NCBI GenBank assembly: GCA_947499005.1
Contig: CANMML010000003.1
Span: 62,001 to 126,000, forward strand
Origin: an uncultured Aquimarina sp.
GTDB taxonomy: Bacteria > Bacteroidota > Bacteroidia > Flavobacteriales > Flavobacteriaceae
Direction of reading: 5' to 3'
DNA: 64,000 nucleotides
A program made the position numbers and the translations under genes. The notes under the pieces were generated by a model that saw only the letters and a list, made by a program, of their open reading frames with translations, searched no databases and was not told the DNA's origin. Shown here in pieces: positions 41,935 to 50,384 of the stretch; position 1 is the first letter of the stretch, and every line of letters begins with the position of its first letter.

Positions 41935-43626
41935 ATGATAATAAATCAAATACTGAAAAGGAGTATCATTGGGGCAAGTTCTTTATTATTAGTTGGTTGT
42001 TTTTCTTCAGCGCCAACTTTAGTAGATATTCCCGAAGAAAATATAGATAAACTGCCATTAAAAATAGAGGAGCTTAGTGAGTATCAATTGAAAAATTGGA
42101 ATCATGCCGATCTATCTTTAGATACGATTCCTGGGATGAGTGTAGATCGTGCCTATGATGAATTATTGAAGCATCGCAAAAGCAATACTGTAATTGTAGC
42201 GGTAGTTGACAGCGGTATCGATATCAATCATGAAGATTTGAAAGGGAAGATATGGACCAATAAAAAAGAAAAACCAAATAATGGAATCGATGATGATCGC
42301 AATGGTTATGTAGACGATGTTCATGGATGGAATTTTTTAGGGAATATTGTTGGTGAGAATATGGAATTTATTCGCATTATTCGAGATAATAAAGCTCGTT
42401 TTGAAGGAAAGGATGCTAGTGCTTTTTCAGGAAAAGAAAAAGAAGCTTTTCAAGTATATCAAGCTGCTAAACAAGAATACAACACAGAAGTACAAGAAAA
42501 CCAGCAAAAGCTAAATCAGTACAAACCCTTGCTCGAAAAATTAAAAGGAGCAAACAAATTTGCTATTGAAAAAACAGGGAAAGAAAATTTTACTTCGAAA
42601 GATGTAGAAGCTATTACCCCAAAAACACAACAAGAACAAGAATACCAGCAGATGTTAGTAGGCTTGTTTCCTAATGTAGAAAAAGGGCAAAACTTTTCGG
42701 ATTTTGTAGATAGTTTGGCTGAATATGTAGATCACCTTTTAGAACGTAAAGACATTCACTTCAATTTTGATCTTAATGCTCGTAAAAACAAATTAGGTGA
42801 TAATGAAAATGATATTACAAAAACTAGTTATGGAAACAACCAAGTTGGTGGGCCAGACCCAAAACTAGAAGATGCTAAACACGGAACACATGTAGCAGGA
42901 ATTATAGGAGCAAATCGTAAAAATAGTAAAGGAATAAGAGGTGTAGCACAGAATGTGAAGATTATGCCAGTACGTGCGGTACCAAATGGAGATGAGTATG
43001 ATAAAGATATTGCATTGGCTATTCGATATGCGGTAGATAATGGTGCATGGGTAATCAACACTAGTTTTGGTAAGTATTTTTCTGCAAATTCAGAATGGGT
43101 TAGGGATGCTATCAAATATGCAGCAGCTAAAGATGTGTTAATTGTAAATGCGGCAGGTAATGATGCATACAATTTAGATACTAAAAATGTATATCCTAAC
43201 GATCAAACCTTAACGATACCAGAGATTTCAGATAATTTCCTTACTGTAGGAGCTTTAAATTATGAATACGGAACTCAATTGGTGGCTTCATTTTCAAATT
43301 ATGGAAAAGGAAATGTAGATGTGTTTGCACCGGGAGTAAAAATATATTCGACGACGCCTTTAAATACCTATGAGTTTTTACAAGGAACCTCTATGGCTGC
43401 CCCAGCGGTAGCAGGTGTTGCAGCAGTTTTAAGAGCTTATTTTCCTTTGCTTTCTGCGAAGCAGGTCAAGCAAATTATTATGGAGAGTGGTAATGATACA
43501 GCCACCAACGTAAGTTTGGGAGATGATACCAAAAACACGTTTAGAAATATTTCTAAATCTGGTAAAATGGTAAATTTATACAATGCAGTAATTATGGCAG
43601 ATCGTCTAGGAAGACATTATAAATAA
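41935..43626 (+). CDS. Subtilisin-like (S8) serine protease, lipoprotein
   Basis: The 563-residue protein has a lipoprotein signal with lipobox LLLVGC (Cys22), so it is membrane-anchored in the envelope. The S8 catalytic triad is complete: Asp92 in AVVDSGIDINHED, His316 in KHGTHVAGIIGAN, Ser486 in GTSMAAPAVAGVAAVLRAYF. A 200-residue charged, Lys/Gln-rich insertion (about residues 130-290, KAKQEYNTEVQENQQKLNQY type) sits between Asp and His, longer than in ordinary subtilases. No C-terminal sorting domain follows. It may act on envelope proteins. The AlkB-like gene begins 14 bases after its stop. Confidence 0.93.
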   Translation: MIINQILKRSIIGASSLLLVGCFSSAPTLVDIPEENIDKLPLKIEELSEYQLKNWNHADLSLDTIPGMSVDRAYDELLKHRKSNTVIVAVVDSGIDINHEDLKGKIWTNKKEKPNNGIDDDRNGYVDDVHGWNFLGNIVGENMEFIRIIRDNKARFEGKDASAFSGKEKEAFQVYQAAKQEYNTEVQENQQKLNQYKPLLEKLKGANKFAIEKTGKENFTSKDVEAITPKTQQEQEYQQMLVGLFPNVEKGQNFSDFVDSLAEYVDHLLERKDIHFNFDLNARKNKLGDNENDITKTSYGNNQVGGPDPKLEDAKHGTHVAGIIGANRKNSKGIRGVAQNVKIMPVRAVPNGDEYDKDIALAIRYAVDNGAWVINTSFGKYFSANSEWVRDAIKYAAAKDVLIVNAAGNDAYNLDTKNVYPNDQTLTIPEISDNFLTVGALNYEYGTQLVASFSNYGKGNVDVFAPGVKIYSTTPLNTYEFLQGTSMAAPAVAGVAAVLRAYFPLLSAKQVKQIIMESGNDTATNVSLGDDTKNTFRNISKSGKMVNLYNAVIMADRLGRHYK

Positions 43627-43640
43627 TCTATAATTTATCC

Positions 43641-44228
43641 ATGAAATTACCCTTAGATTGTGAGGTCGATTATTTTTCTAATTTCTTAAGTAAGAAAGAA
43701 GCTACTGCCTTGTATACTCTTTTGATAGATACGTATCGCCTTCACGAATCTCAATTAACCATTTTAGCAGGTGGAAAGATGATCAAAACGGATAGTTTTA
43801 AGATCTTGTTTGTTACTCAAGAGCTATTAGATAAAAATACTCACCCAGAATCGATTCATGGTAAAAATTATGTTTGGTCTGGTATTATGGAAGACCTTAA
43901 AAATAGGGTTGAAAATTTTACGGGGAGATCTTTCGATTTAGCCATGTGCTTATTTTATCCTGACGGGAATTATTTTGCGCCTTATCATAATGATCAACAA
44001 ACATCGGGTGTAGATACGATACTGCCTTCCATTAGCTTAGGAGAAGTACGCGAGTTTTGTTTTAAATCGGAAATAGATGATACCGTATATTCTATGGAGT
44101 TAGAAGATGGAAGTCTATTACTGATGGGGAAATATTGTCAATCCCGTTATGTTCATAGTTTACCAAAAGATCCAAAATATAAAAAAGGAAGGATCAATAT
44201 CACATTCCGAGAAGCCAGTTTTCAATAA
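43641..44228 (+). CDS. AlkB-like Fe(II)/2-oxoglutarate dioxygenase
   Basis: The 195-residue protein belongs to the AlkB-related 2OG-Fe(II) oxygenases that oxidatively demethylate alkylated nucleic acid bases. Fe ligands are HxD in FAPYHNDQQTSGVD and the distal His in YCQSRYVHSLPKDP. The C-terminal RINITFREASF has the RxNxTFR pattern that binds 2-oxoglutarate. The middle LPSISLGEVREFCFKSEID and MELEDGSLLLMG are family typical. It starts 14 bases after the subtilase stop and lies 15 bases before the M1 peptidase, so these three may be cotranscribed. Substrate (DNA, RNA or protein) is not determined. Confidence 0.88.
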   Translation: MKLPLDCEVDYFSNFLSKKEATALYTLLIDTYRLHESQLTILAGGKMIKTDSFKILFVTQELLDKNTHPESIHGKNYVWSGIMEDLKNRVENFTGRSFDLAMCLFYPDGNYFAPYHNDQQTSGVDTILPSISLGEVREFCFKSEIDDTVYSMELEDGSLLLMGKYCQSRYVHSLPKDPKYKKGRINITFREASFQ

Positions 44229-44243
44229 GAAATTACCACTATT

Positions 44244-46055
44244 ATGCGTTTAAGTTTACTTTATATCTTATGTATTTCAAGTCTTTGTTTTGCACAACCA
44301 AACCCTTCATATTGGCAACAACAAGCAGATTATACAATGCAAGTGAAAGTTGATGTGCAAAAGCATCAATATCAAGGAGAAGAGGAAATAAAATATGCTA
44401 ATAATTCTCCAGATACGTTAAAGAAAGTCTTCTTTCATTTATACTTCAATGCTTTTCAGCCAGGGAGCGAAATGGATGTGCGATCATTGACTATTAGAGA
44501 TGCCGATAAAAGAGTAGGCGACCGTATTTCTAAACTAAAATCTTCTGAAATAGGATATTTAGAAATAGATAATTTAAAACTGAATGGTAAAAAATTAGAT
44601 TTCGATGTTAAAGGAACAATCGTTGAGGTAGCCTTGAAAGAATTTATTTTACCAAATCAAGAAGTAAGCTTTCAATTAGATTTCGAAGGGCAGATACCAA
44701 AACAAATTCGTCGATCGGGTAGAAATAATAAGGAAGGAATTTCATATTCTATGACCCAATGGTTTCCGAAAATTGCAGCTTATGATGAACGCGGTTGGCA
44801 TGCAAATCCTTATATCGGAAGAGAATTTTTTAGCCCTTTTGGAAATTATGATGTAAAGATTGAAATCGATTCAGCATACACCATAGGAGGTACAGGAGTA
44901 CTTCAACCTTCTGTCCCGATAGCTATCGGGACCGCTCAGGGTTCAAATACTAATGAAAATAAAAGGACTTGGCATTTTAAAGGAGAACGCATTCATGATT
45001 TCGCCTGGGCAGCAGATCCAGAATTTATTCATGATACTGTTTCTTTTGGAGACAACCAGAAACTGCATTTCTATTATCAGAATGATTCTAAGATAACAGA
45101 GAACTGGAAAAAGTTACAACCTATTGCCGTAAAACTGATGCAATTTTATGAAGAACATATAGGGCCTTATCCTTATCCACAGTATTCGATCATTCAAGGA
45201 GGAGATGGAGGTATGGAGTACGCTATGTGTACCTTAATTACAGGAGGTCGCAATTTTGGAAGCTTGGTTGGTGTAACGGCTCATGAAATGGCACATGCGT
45301 GGTTTCAACACATTTTAGCAACCGATGAAGCCAATCACGAATGGATGGATGAAGGGTTTACCACCTATATCTCTACACTAGCAGAAGACTATGTTATGGG
45401 AGCAAAAAAGGAGTTTCCTAACGAAGCTAGTTATAATGGATATCGACAATTAGTAGATTCGGGTGCAGAACAACCCGCTTCTACTCATGCCGATCGTTAT
45501 AAGTACAACTACGCTTATGGTATTTCGGCCTACTCCAAAGGATCTATTTTCTTATCCCAGTTAGGTGAAATTATTGGAGAAGAAGCCTTATCAAAAACAT
45601 TGAAACGTTACTATGATTTATGGAAATTTAAACATCCAAAACCAAATGATTTTATTCGTGTTGCAGAGAAAGTAAGCGGTCTAGAACTCGATTGGTATTT
45701 ACAAGATTGGACGACCACTACCAATACGATTGATTATGGTATTACGAGTGTTGAAACCGAAAATAAATCAACAAAAGTAACCTTAGTTCGAAAGGGACTC
45801 ATGCCCGCTCCTGTTACGGTAGAAGTAACCTATACAAACGAAAAGAAAGAATACTATTACATTCCATTGCGATTGATGCGAGGAATACGCCCACTACAAC
45901 CAAAAGAACAATTATTACCCGATTGGGCATGGGCGTATCCAACCTATGATTTTGAAATTCCAACCAAGAAGAGAAAAATAAAGCAAGTAAAGCTCAATGC
46001 CTCGGGTAGAATTGCTGATGTTGATGTTAAAAATGATGTGTTTGAGGTGAAGTGA
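44244..46055 (+). CDS. M1 family zinc metallopeptidase
   Basis: The 603-residue secreted aminopeptidase-like protein has a signal peptide (MRLSLLYILCISSLCFAQ). The zinc motif is HEMAH at residues 347-351 with the third ligand Glu370 in DEGFTTYIS, the exact HEXXH-X18-E spacing of M1 enzymes. GGDGGMEYAMCTLI is the substrate-binding GxMEN-like region. Residues 224-230 (VPIAIGT) are encoded by a perfect 20-bp palindrome that looks inserted in frame. The region about residues 40-200 forms the usual N-terminal beta domain. It would trim peptides in the periplasm or outside. It is the last gene of a three-gene run. Confidence 0.92.
   Translation: MRLSLLYILCISSLCFAQPNPSYWQQQADYTMQVKVDVQKHQYQGEEEIKYANNSPDTLKKVFFHLYFNAFQPGSEMDVRSLTIRDADKRVGDRISKLKSSEIGYLEIDNLKLNGKKLDFDVKGTIVEVALKEFILPNQEVSFQLDFEGQIPKQIRRSGRNNKEGISYSMTQWFPKIAAYDERGWHANPYIGREFFSPFGNYDVKIEIDSAYTIGGTGVLQPSVPIAIGTAQGSNTNENKRTWHFKGERIHDFAWAADPEFIHDTVSFGDNQKLHFYYQNDSKITENWKKLQPIAVKLMQFYEEHIGPYPYPQYSIIQGGDGGMEYAMCTLITGGRNFGSLVGVTAHEMAHAWFQHILATDEANHEWMDEGFTTYISTLAEDYVMGAKKEFPNEASYNGYRQLVDSGAEQPASTHADRYKYNYAYGISAYSKGSIFLSQLGEIIGEEALSKTLKRYYDLWKFKHPKPNDFIRVAEKVSGLELDWYLQDWTTTTNTIDYGITSVETENKSTKVTLVRKGLMPAPVTVEVTYTNEKKEYYYIPLRLMRGIRPLQPKEQLLPDWAWAYPTYDFEIPTKKRKIKQVKLNASGRIADVDVKNDVFEVK
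44913..44932. repeat. Perfect 20-bp palindrome within the M1 peptidase gene
   Basis: GTCCCGATAGCTATCGGGAC is exactly self-complementary and unusually GC-rich for its surroundings. It lies in frame and encodes VPIAIG plus the first part of the next codon, at a loop-like stretch (QPSVPIAIGTAQGSN). It looks like a dispersed palindrome inserted without breaking the reading frame. Confidence 0.8.
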
Positions 46056-46074
46056 CCGTTAAAAGCAATGTATT

Positions 46075-46155
46075 GTCACCTCTTGCTTGACAAGAGGTCT
46101 CATCTTACGATTTTGGATTATATTTTAGGGGATTCCTTATCAAGCAAAGAATGAC
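46075..46155. repeat. Double-hairpin intergenic element, copy 3
   Basis: GTCA...TGAC ends, with a left hairpin (CCTCTTG/CAAGAGG) ending in TCTCATC and a weaker right hairpin (TTCCTT/AAAGAA) preceded by GGGGA. The element fills the gap between the M1 peptidase stop and the rnpA promoter. Confidence 0.68.
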
Positions 46156-46178
46156 AAAGTTTTTATAAGTTAAAACAA

Positions 46179-46186
46179 TACTTTTG
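46179..46186 (+). promoter_or_regulatory. Predicted -7 box of rnpA (TACTTTTG)
   Basis: TACTTTTG matches TAnnTTTG and ends four bases before the GTG start of rnpA. It fits a leaderless transcript and supports the GTG start. Confidence 0.5.
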
Positions 46187-46190
46187 TCCT

Positions 46191-46565
46191 GTGAATGAGA
46201 AGTTACCTACCATATTAAAATTAAAGAGTCGTAAACAAATAGCGACACTTTTTGCTGAAGGGCAATCGATAAAAGCGTATCCATTATTATTGGCATACAT
46301 GCCCTGCGAAATGGAAGTTCCTTTTAAAGTAGGATTTTCGGTTAGTAAGCGCAATTTTAAAACGGCCGTTGATAGAAATCGCGTAAAGCGTTTATTACGA
46401 GAAAATTTCAGAAAAAATAAGTACCTTTTTACAGAAGAAAATGGACAGCAATATCTGCTTATGTTTATTTTTATAGGAAAAGAATTGCCCGATTATCAAT
46501 TGGTGAATAAAGCATTGATTAAAGTGGGTAAAAAATGGCAAGACAAGAAAGATAAAAGTATATGA
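46191..46565 (+). CDS. rnpA: Ribonuclease P protein component
   Basis: The 124-residue basic protein matches RnpA, the protein subunit of RNase P that helps process tRNA 5' ends. Typical parts are LKSRKQIATLFAEGQSIKA at the N-terminus, FKVGFSVSKRNFKTAVDRNR with VKRLLRENFRKNK (the RNR-type motif), and a final VNKALIKVGKKWQDKKD. The start is a GTG at 46191; a nearby ATG at 46195 is out of frame. It overlaps the S41 protease by 4 bases, an arrangement seen in Bacteroidota, where rnpA is not next to rpmH. Confidence 0.95.
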   Translation: MNEKLPTILKLKSRKQIATLFAEGQSIKAYPLLLAYMPCEMEVPFKVGFSVSKRNFKTAVDRNRVKRLLRENFRKNKYLFTEENGQQYLLMFIFIGKELPDYQLVNKALIKVGKKWQDKKDKSI

Positions 46566-48202
46566 AACGTACCTTAATATTAATAGCTAGTGTGTTACTA
46601 GCATTTTTGGGTTTCTCCAATTTTGGATTAAATAATGATGGATTTGAGATTAGTAAACAGATAGAGATTTTTGTTTCCTTTTACGAAAAACTAAATCAGA
46701 ATTACGTAGATCCGCTAAATCCAGGAGATTTGATGAGTAAGGCCATAAAAGGTATTACAAAAGAATTGGATCCTTACACGAAGTTTCGTACCGAAAAAGA
46801 TATCCTAGATTCTAAGATTCGCCAGAGTGGAGAATATACAGGTATTGGTTCTGGAGTTTTTACAAAAAAAGGACGTTTATTTATTTCTGAACCTTATCAA
46901 GATTTTCCGGCAGATGCTGCGGGGATGAAAGCAGGTGATGAAATCATACAAATAGATGATATTTTGGTGTCCGATTTTAAAGGGCAAGCCAAAGATTTAT
47001 TAAAAGGAGAAGTAGGTACAAAGGTTGTTTTAAAATTTAAGCGTCAAGGACAGTTAAAAACGACAACGATTACTAGAGGTCGTATTGATGTAGATGCGGT
47101 ACCGTATTATGAATTGCTAAGTGATAATATCGGTTATATCGTATTGCAAAAATTTAATAAGAAAGCTTCTTCCGAAACCATAGCTGCTTTAAAAGAACTA
47201 AAGCAACGCGGAGCTACAAAAGTCATCCTCGATCTAAGAGGAAACCCTGGTGGCTTACTTACAGAGGCTGTTAATGTGTGTAATATTTTTATTCCTAAAG
47301 GTCAGTTGATTGTAAATACAGAATCTACGGTGCCAAACAATATTAAGACCTATAAAACTAAAAAGGCTCCTGTGGACTTAGATATCCCATTAGCTGTTTT
47401 AGTAAATGGAAGAAGTGCATCCGCAAGTGAGATTGTTTCGGGTGTAATTCAGGATTTGGATCGTGGGGTAATTGTAGGTTCAAGAAGTTTTGGGAAAGGA
47501 TTAGTACAAAGCACCAAGATATTAAAGCATGACACTCAATTAAAAGTAACTACATCAAGATATTTTATTCCATCAGGGCGTTGTGTACAATCTTTAGACT
47601 ATTGGAATCGTGATGATAGTGGTCGCCCAGTAAGAACCAAAAAAAGTGACTACAAGGCTTTTAAAACATTGAATTCTAAAAGAACCGTTTATGATGGAGG
47701 AGGAGTGTTACCAGATGTTATTGTAGGAAGAGAAAAGCTGAGTTCAATTGCTAGAGCACTTAATAGAGAGCGTATGATTTTTAATTATGCAACAGCGTAT
47801 TATTATAATCATTCTCCTGTAGATGTAGAGAAATTTCAATTCAGTGATTCGGATTATGAAGACTTTTTAGCATTTATTGAAAAGAAAAAATTCGTTTATA
47901 AAACCAAAACAGAAGACTTAATTGAAGATCTTGAAGTGGTGGCGGAAAAAGAAGAGTTTGATAAAGCGATCAATGCAAATATTAAAGCCCTAGAGAAATC
48001 ACTAAAAGGAAGAAAAGAAGCCTTGTTATTAGAACATCGAAAAGAAATTAGTCAATTAATTACAGATGAAATTTTAAAGCGTTACCACTACAGAGAAGGA
48101 ATGCTAGAAAATCACGCCCTTAATAACGAAGAAGTCCTTACAGCACAATTAGTCCTATTAGATGCTCCTCGATATAAAAAGATTTTGGGGAAGAAGAATT
48201 AA
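46562..48202 (+). CDS. S41 family C-terminal processing protease
   Basis: The 546-residue protein has an N-terminal signal anchor (RTLILIASVLLAFLGFSNFG), a PDZ domain at about residues 90-175 (TGIGSGVFTKKGRLFISEPY, AGMKAGDEIIQIDDILVSDF), and the S41 catalytic region: YIVLQKFNKKASSETIAAL, VILDLRGNPGGLLTEAVN, the Ser in NGRSASASEIVSGVIQDLDR and the Lys in SRSFGKGLVQSTKIL. A charged C-terminal helical extension (residues about 440-546) follows. It would cleave protein C-termini in the periplasm. It overlaps rnpA by 4 bases, so translation may be coupled. Confidence 0.93.
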   Translation: MKRTLILIASVLLAFLGFSNFGLNNDGFEISKQIEIFVSFYEKLNQNYVDPLNPGDLMSKAIKGITKELDPYTKFRTEKDILDSKIRQSGEYTGIGSGVFTKKGRLFISEPYQDFPADAAGMKAGDEIIQIDDILVSDFKGQAKDLLKGEVGTKVVLKFKRQGQLKTTTITRGRIDVDAVPYYELLSDNIGYIVLQKFNKKASSETIAALKELKQRGATKVILDLRGNPGGLLTEAVNVCNIFIPKGQLIVNTESTVPNNIKTYKTKKAPVDLDIPLAVLVNGRSASASEIVSGVIQDLDRGVIVGSRSFGKGLVQSTKILKHDTQLKVTTSRYFIPSGRCVQSLDYWNRDDSGRPVRTKKSDYKAFKTLNSKRTVYDGGGVLPDVIVGREKLSSIARALNRERMIFNYATAYYYNHSPVDVEKFQFSDSDYEDFLAFIEKKKFVYKTKTEDLIEDLEVVAEKEEFDKAINANIKALEKSLKGRKEALLLEHRKEISQLITDEILKRYHYREGMLENHALNNEEVLTAQLVLLDAPRYKKILGKKN

Positions 48203-48251
48203 GTAGTCTATAATTCCCTTTCTTCGAAGAGTAACTAAAAAATTAAAAGAA

Positions 48252-48567
48252 AAGCTGCGCGAATGTCTCACGACTTCGCGCTTTTTCACTATAAGAAGAC
48301 ACATAATCCCCCTAGCTGGCGCTCGAAATAAATAAAATTTAGCGCTACTGCTCGTTTGCAACGAGTAGCTACAAAGAGGATAAAAGTACGACCACAGCAG
48401 TTTTTCCCGCTCCCCGCTAGGACATAGTATGTAAAATAAGTATAACGGCTAGTGCTAGTTTGTAACTAGTACTCAACCCGCTCTCCGAAGTATATTTAAG
48501 AATTAAAGATGAAGCTGCGCGAATGTCTCACGACTTCACGCTTCTTCACTATAAGAAGACACATAAT
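48252..48567. repeat. Cluster of direct repeats and hairpins downstream of the S41 gene
   Basis: Two copies of a 56-base sequence (48252-48307 and 48512-48567, two differences) start AAGCTGCGCGAATGTCTC and contain a hairpin, GCGCGAA/TTCGCGC in the first copy. Between them are two further palindromes centred near 48355 (CTCG-tttgcaa-CGAG) and 48460 (CTAGT-ttgta-ACTAG). The arrangement looks like a decayed REP-type or IS200/IS605-type element without a transposase gene. The 48203-48772 gap holds nothing else recognisable. Confidence 0.7.
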
Positions 48568-48772
48568 GTTTTGGAAATCTAATCGTTTAGTGTGTAAATA
48601 GTTTGTGTTTTTATAAAAGTGAAATTAGGACTGTTTAGTGAGATAGTTCAAAGTCAGGAGACTTTGCACAGCGGGCAAATGGTAAACTTCCATTTATAGA
48701 TTAAAAATAATTGCAAGGCATTAACAGAAATAAACTACCTTTTTATAGTGAAGTATTTGACAAAGAAAAACA

Positions 48773-49756
48773 ATGAAAAAAAGAAATTTAGGGAATAAAG
48801 GTTTTCAAGTAAGTGAAGTAGGATTAGGGTGTTGGCAGATAGGCGCAAATTGGGGTAATGAAATTGAAAAAGAGAAAGCTTTTTCGATTCTTAAAGAAGC
48901 TGTTGATAGCGGAATTACTTTTTTCGATACAGCCGATGTTTATGGAGACGGTAGAAGTGAAAAGCTTATAGGAGAGTTTCTTAAAAGTATTGACGTTGAT
49001 ATTAAAGTAGCGACAAAATTTGGACGTAATGCAAATGTTTATCCAAACAACTATACAGAACAATCGTTAAGAGAGAGTGTCGAGGCCTCTAGAAGGCGTT
49101 TGCAAGTAGATCAGATCGATTTAGTGCAATTGCATTGTATTCCTATAGAAGAACTAAAGAAAGGCGTAATTTTTGACTGGTTAAGAACGTTACAGCGAGA
49201 AGGGAAAATAAAGCATTTTGGCGCTAGTGTAGAAAGTATAGAAGAAGGACTATTGTGCTTAGAGCAGGAAGGGCTTCTGTCACTTCAGGTGATTTATAAC
49301 ATCTTTCGACAACAATTAACGACAGAACTATTGCCTGAAGCATATGCAAAGGGAGTAGGCATTATTGTTCGTTTGCCTTTAGCAAGCGGTTTATTAACAG
49401 GGAAGTTTACGAAGGAGACTGTTTTTTTAGAAACGGATCATCGAAACTTCAATCGTGATGGAGCATTTTTTAATGTAGGCGAAACTTTTGCTGGCCTTCC
49501 ATTCGAAAAAGGAGTTGAGTTATCGAATGAATTAAAAACATTATGTCCTGAAGATATGTCTATGGTAGACCTAGCATTACGTTGGATTCTAGATCACAAG
49601 GAAGTATCAACAATAATACCTGGCGCAAGTTCTGATAAGCATGTAATTGGGAATGCGAGATCTAGTGATTTGCACCCATTATCACCAAAACTAATGCAAA
49701 CATTAGAAGAATTTTATTGTAGTAATGTACATGATAATATTAGAGGGGCTTATTAG
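48773..49756 (+). CDS. Aldo/keto reductase
   Basis: A 327-residue NAD(P)H-dependent oxidoreductase with the AKR TIM-barrel: MKKRNLGNKGFQVSEVGLGC at the start, the catalytic Asp/Tyr pair in ITFFDTADVYGDGRSEKLIG, the Lys in VATKFGR, and the His in QLHCIPIEELKK. The C-terminal cofactor-binding loop TIIPGASSDKHVIGN follows. The substrate cannot be predicted; it resembles the YakC/perakine-reductase-like group. It stands alone after the repeat cluster and is followed by a strong terminator. Confidence 0.93.
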   Translation: MKKRNLGNKGFQVSEVGLGCWQIGANWGNEIEKEKAFSILKEAVDSGITFFDTADVYGDGRSEKLIGEFLKSIDVDIKVATKFGRNANVYPNNYTEQSLRESVEASRRRLQVDQIDLVQLHCIPIEELKKGVIFDWLRTLQREGKIKHFGASVESIEEGLLCLEQEGLLSLQVIYNIFRQQLTTELLPEAYAKGVGIIVRLPLASGLLTGKFTKETVFLETDHRNFNRDGAFFNVGETFAGLPFEKGVELSNELKTLCPEDMSMVDLALRWILDHKEVSTIIPGASSDKHVIGNARSSDLHPLSPKLMQTLEEFYCSNVHDNIRGAY

Positions 49757-49827
49757 AATTGTTTTAAGTGTAGATAGATTTTAGATGAATATCTAATCCT
49801 AGTAAATTCAAGAGTACCATAAAACAA

Positions 49828-49859
49828 AAAAGAGAGTGACCGTAAAGTCACTCTCTTTT
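49828..49859. terminator. Bidirectional rho-independent terminator
   Basis: A 13-bp perfect stem (AAAAGAGAGTGAC at 49828-49840 with GTCACTCTCTTTT at 49847-49859) has a 6-base loop and A/T runs on both sides. It lies between the convergent aldo/keto reductase gene and the gene at 49883-50287. Confidence 0.9.
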
Positions 49860-49882
49860 ATATATAAGTTTTTTGATCTTAT

Positions 49883-50287
49883 TTAGTTAGAAAATAAGTT
49901 GCTCAAGATGTCCTCTACTTGTGCTCCTCGATTTTCTTTTAAATCGTCATTTACTTTATCAATTGCAGCTTTAAATCTTTTTAACACTTTTTCGGTATTA
50001 ATTTTATCTAGAGGAATTCGTACATCACCAGATTTAACCAAAGTGTATTTGTAGTGTTCTTTAGTAGAGCGAAGATCAAGTTTTCTTTCAAAGGCAATCG
50101 AAGTATTGGCTCCGTGAAAAGTTACACCAGTTTCTTCGTCAACACCTATTTTTTCTGTTTGTTCAGAAACACGCTCTGCAATGTTGTACATTTCTAGATA
50201 CTCTTCACTTAATTTTGACCAGTCATACTGAGCAAAAATTCCCTGTGAAGCAAATAATAATAAAGAGGCTAAAATTAGTTTTTTCAT
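49883..50287 (-). CDS. Small secreted protein of unknown function
   Basis: The 134-residue protein has a clear signal peptide (MKKLILASLLLFASQGIFAQ). The mature part is charged and mostly helical, with a beta-strand stretch near GVTFHGANTSIAFERKLDLR and an ending KENRGAQVEDILSNLFSN. I do not recognise the family. Its N-terminal WSKLSEEYLEMYNIAERV resembles a helical start with aromatic residues. It is transcribed towards the shared terminator at 49828. The upstream neighbour is a same-strand lipoprotein gene starting 97 bases earlier, so a common transcript is possible. Confidence 0.72.
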   Translation of the reverse strand: MKKLILASLLLFASQGIFAQYDWSKLSEEYLEMYNIAERVSEQTEKIGVDEETGVTFHGANTSIAFERKLDLRSTKEHYKYTLVKSGDVRIPLDKINTEKVLKRFKAAIDKVNDDLKENRGAQVEDILSNLFSN

Positions 50288-50384
50288 GATATGGGTTTTT
50301 TTATTAATTCTTTTTCAAATACCGTGCCTTAAAATAAGTTAACGCACTTCAGTACTAAAATAGTACTTATTCTCATTTAGAAAT

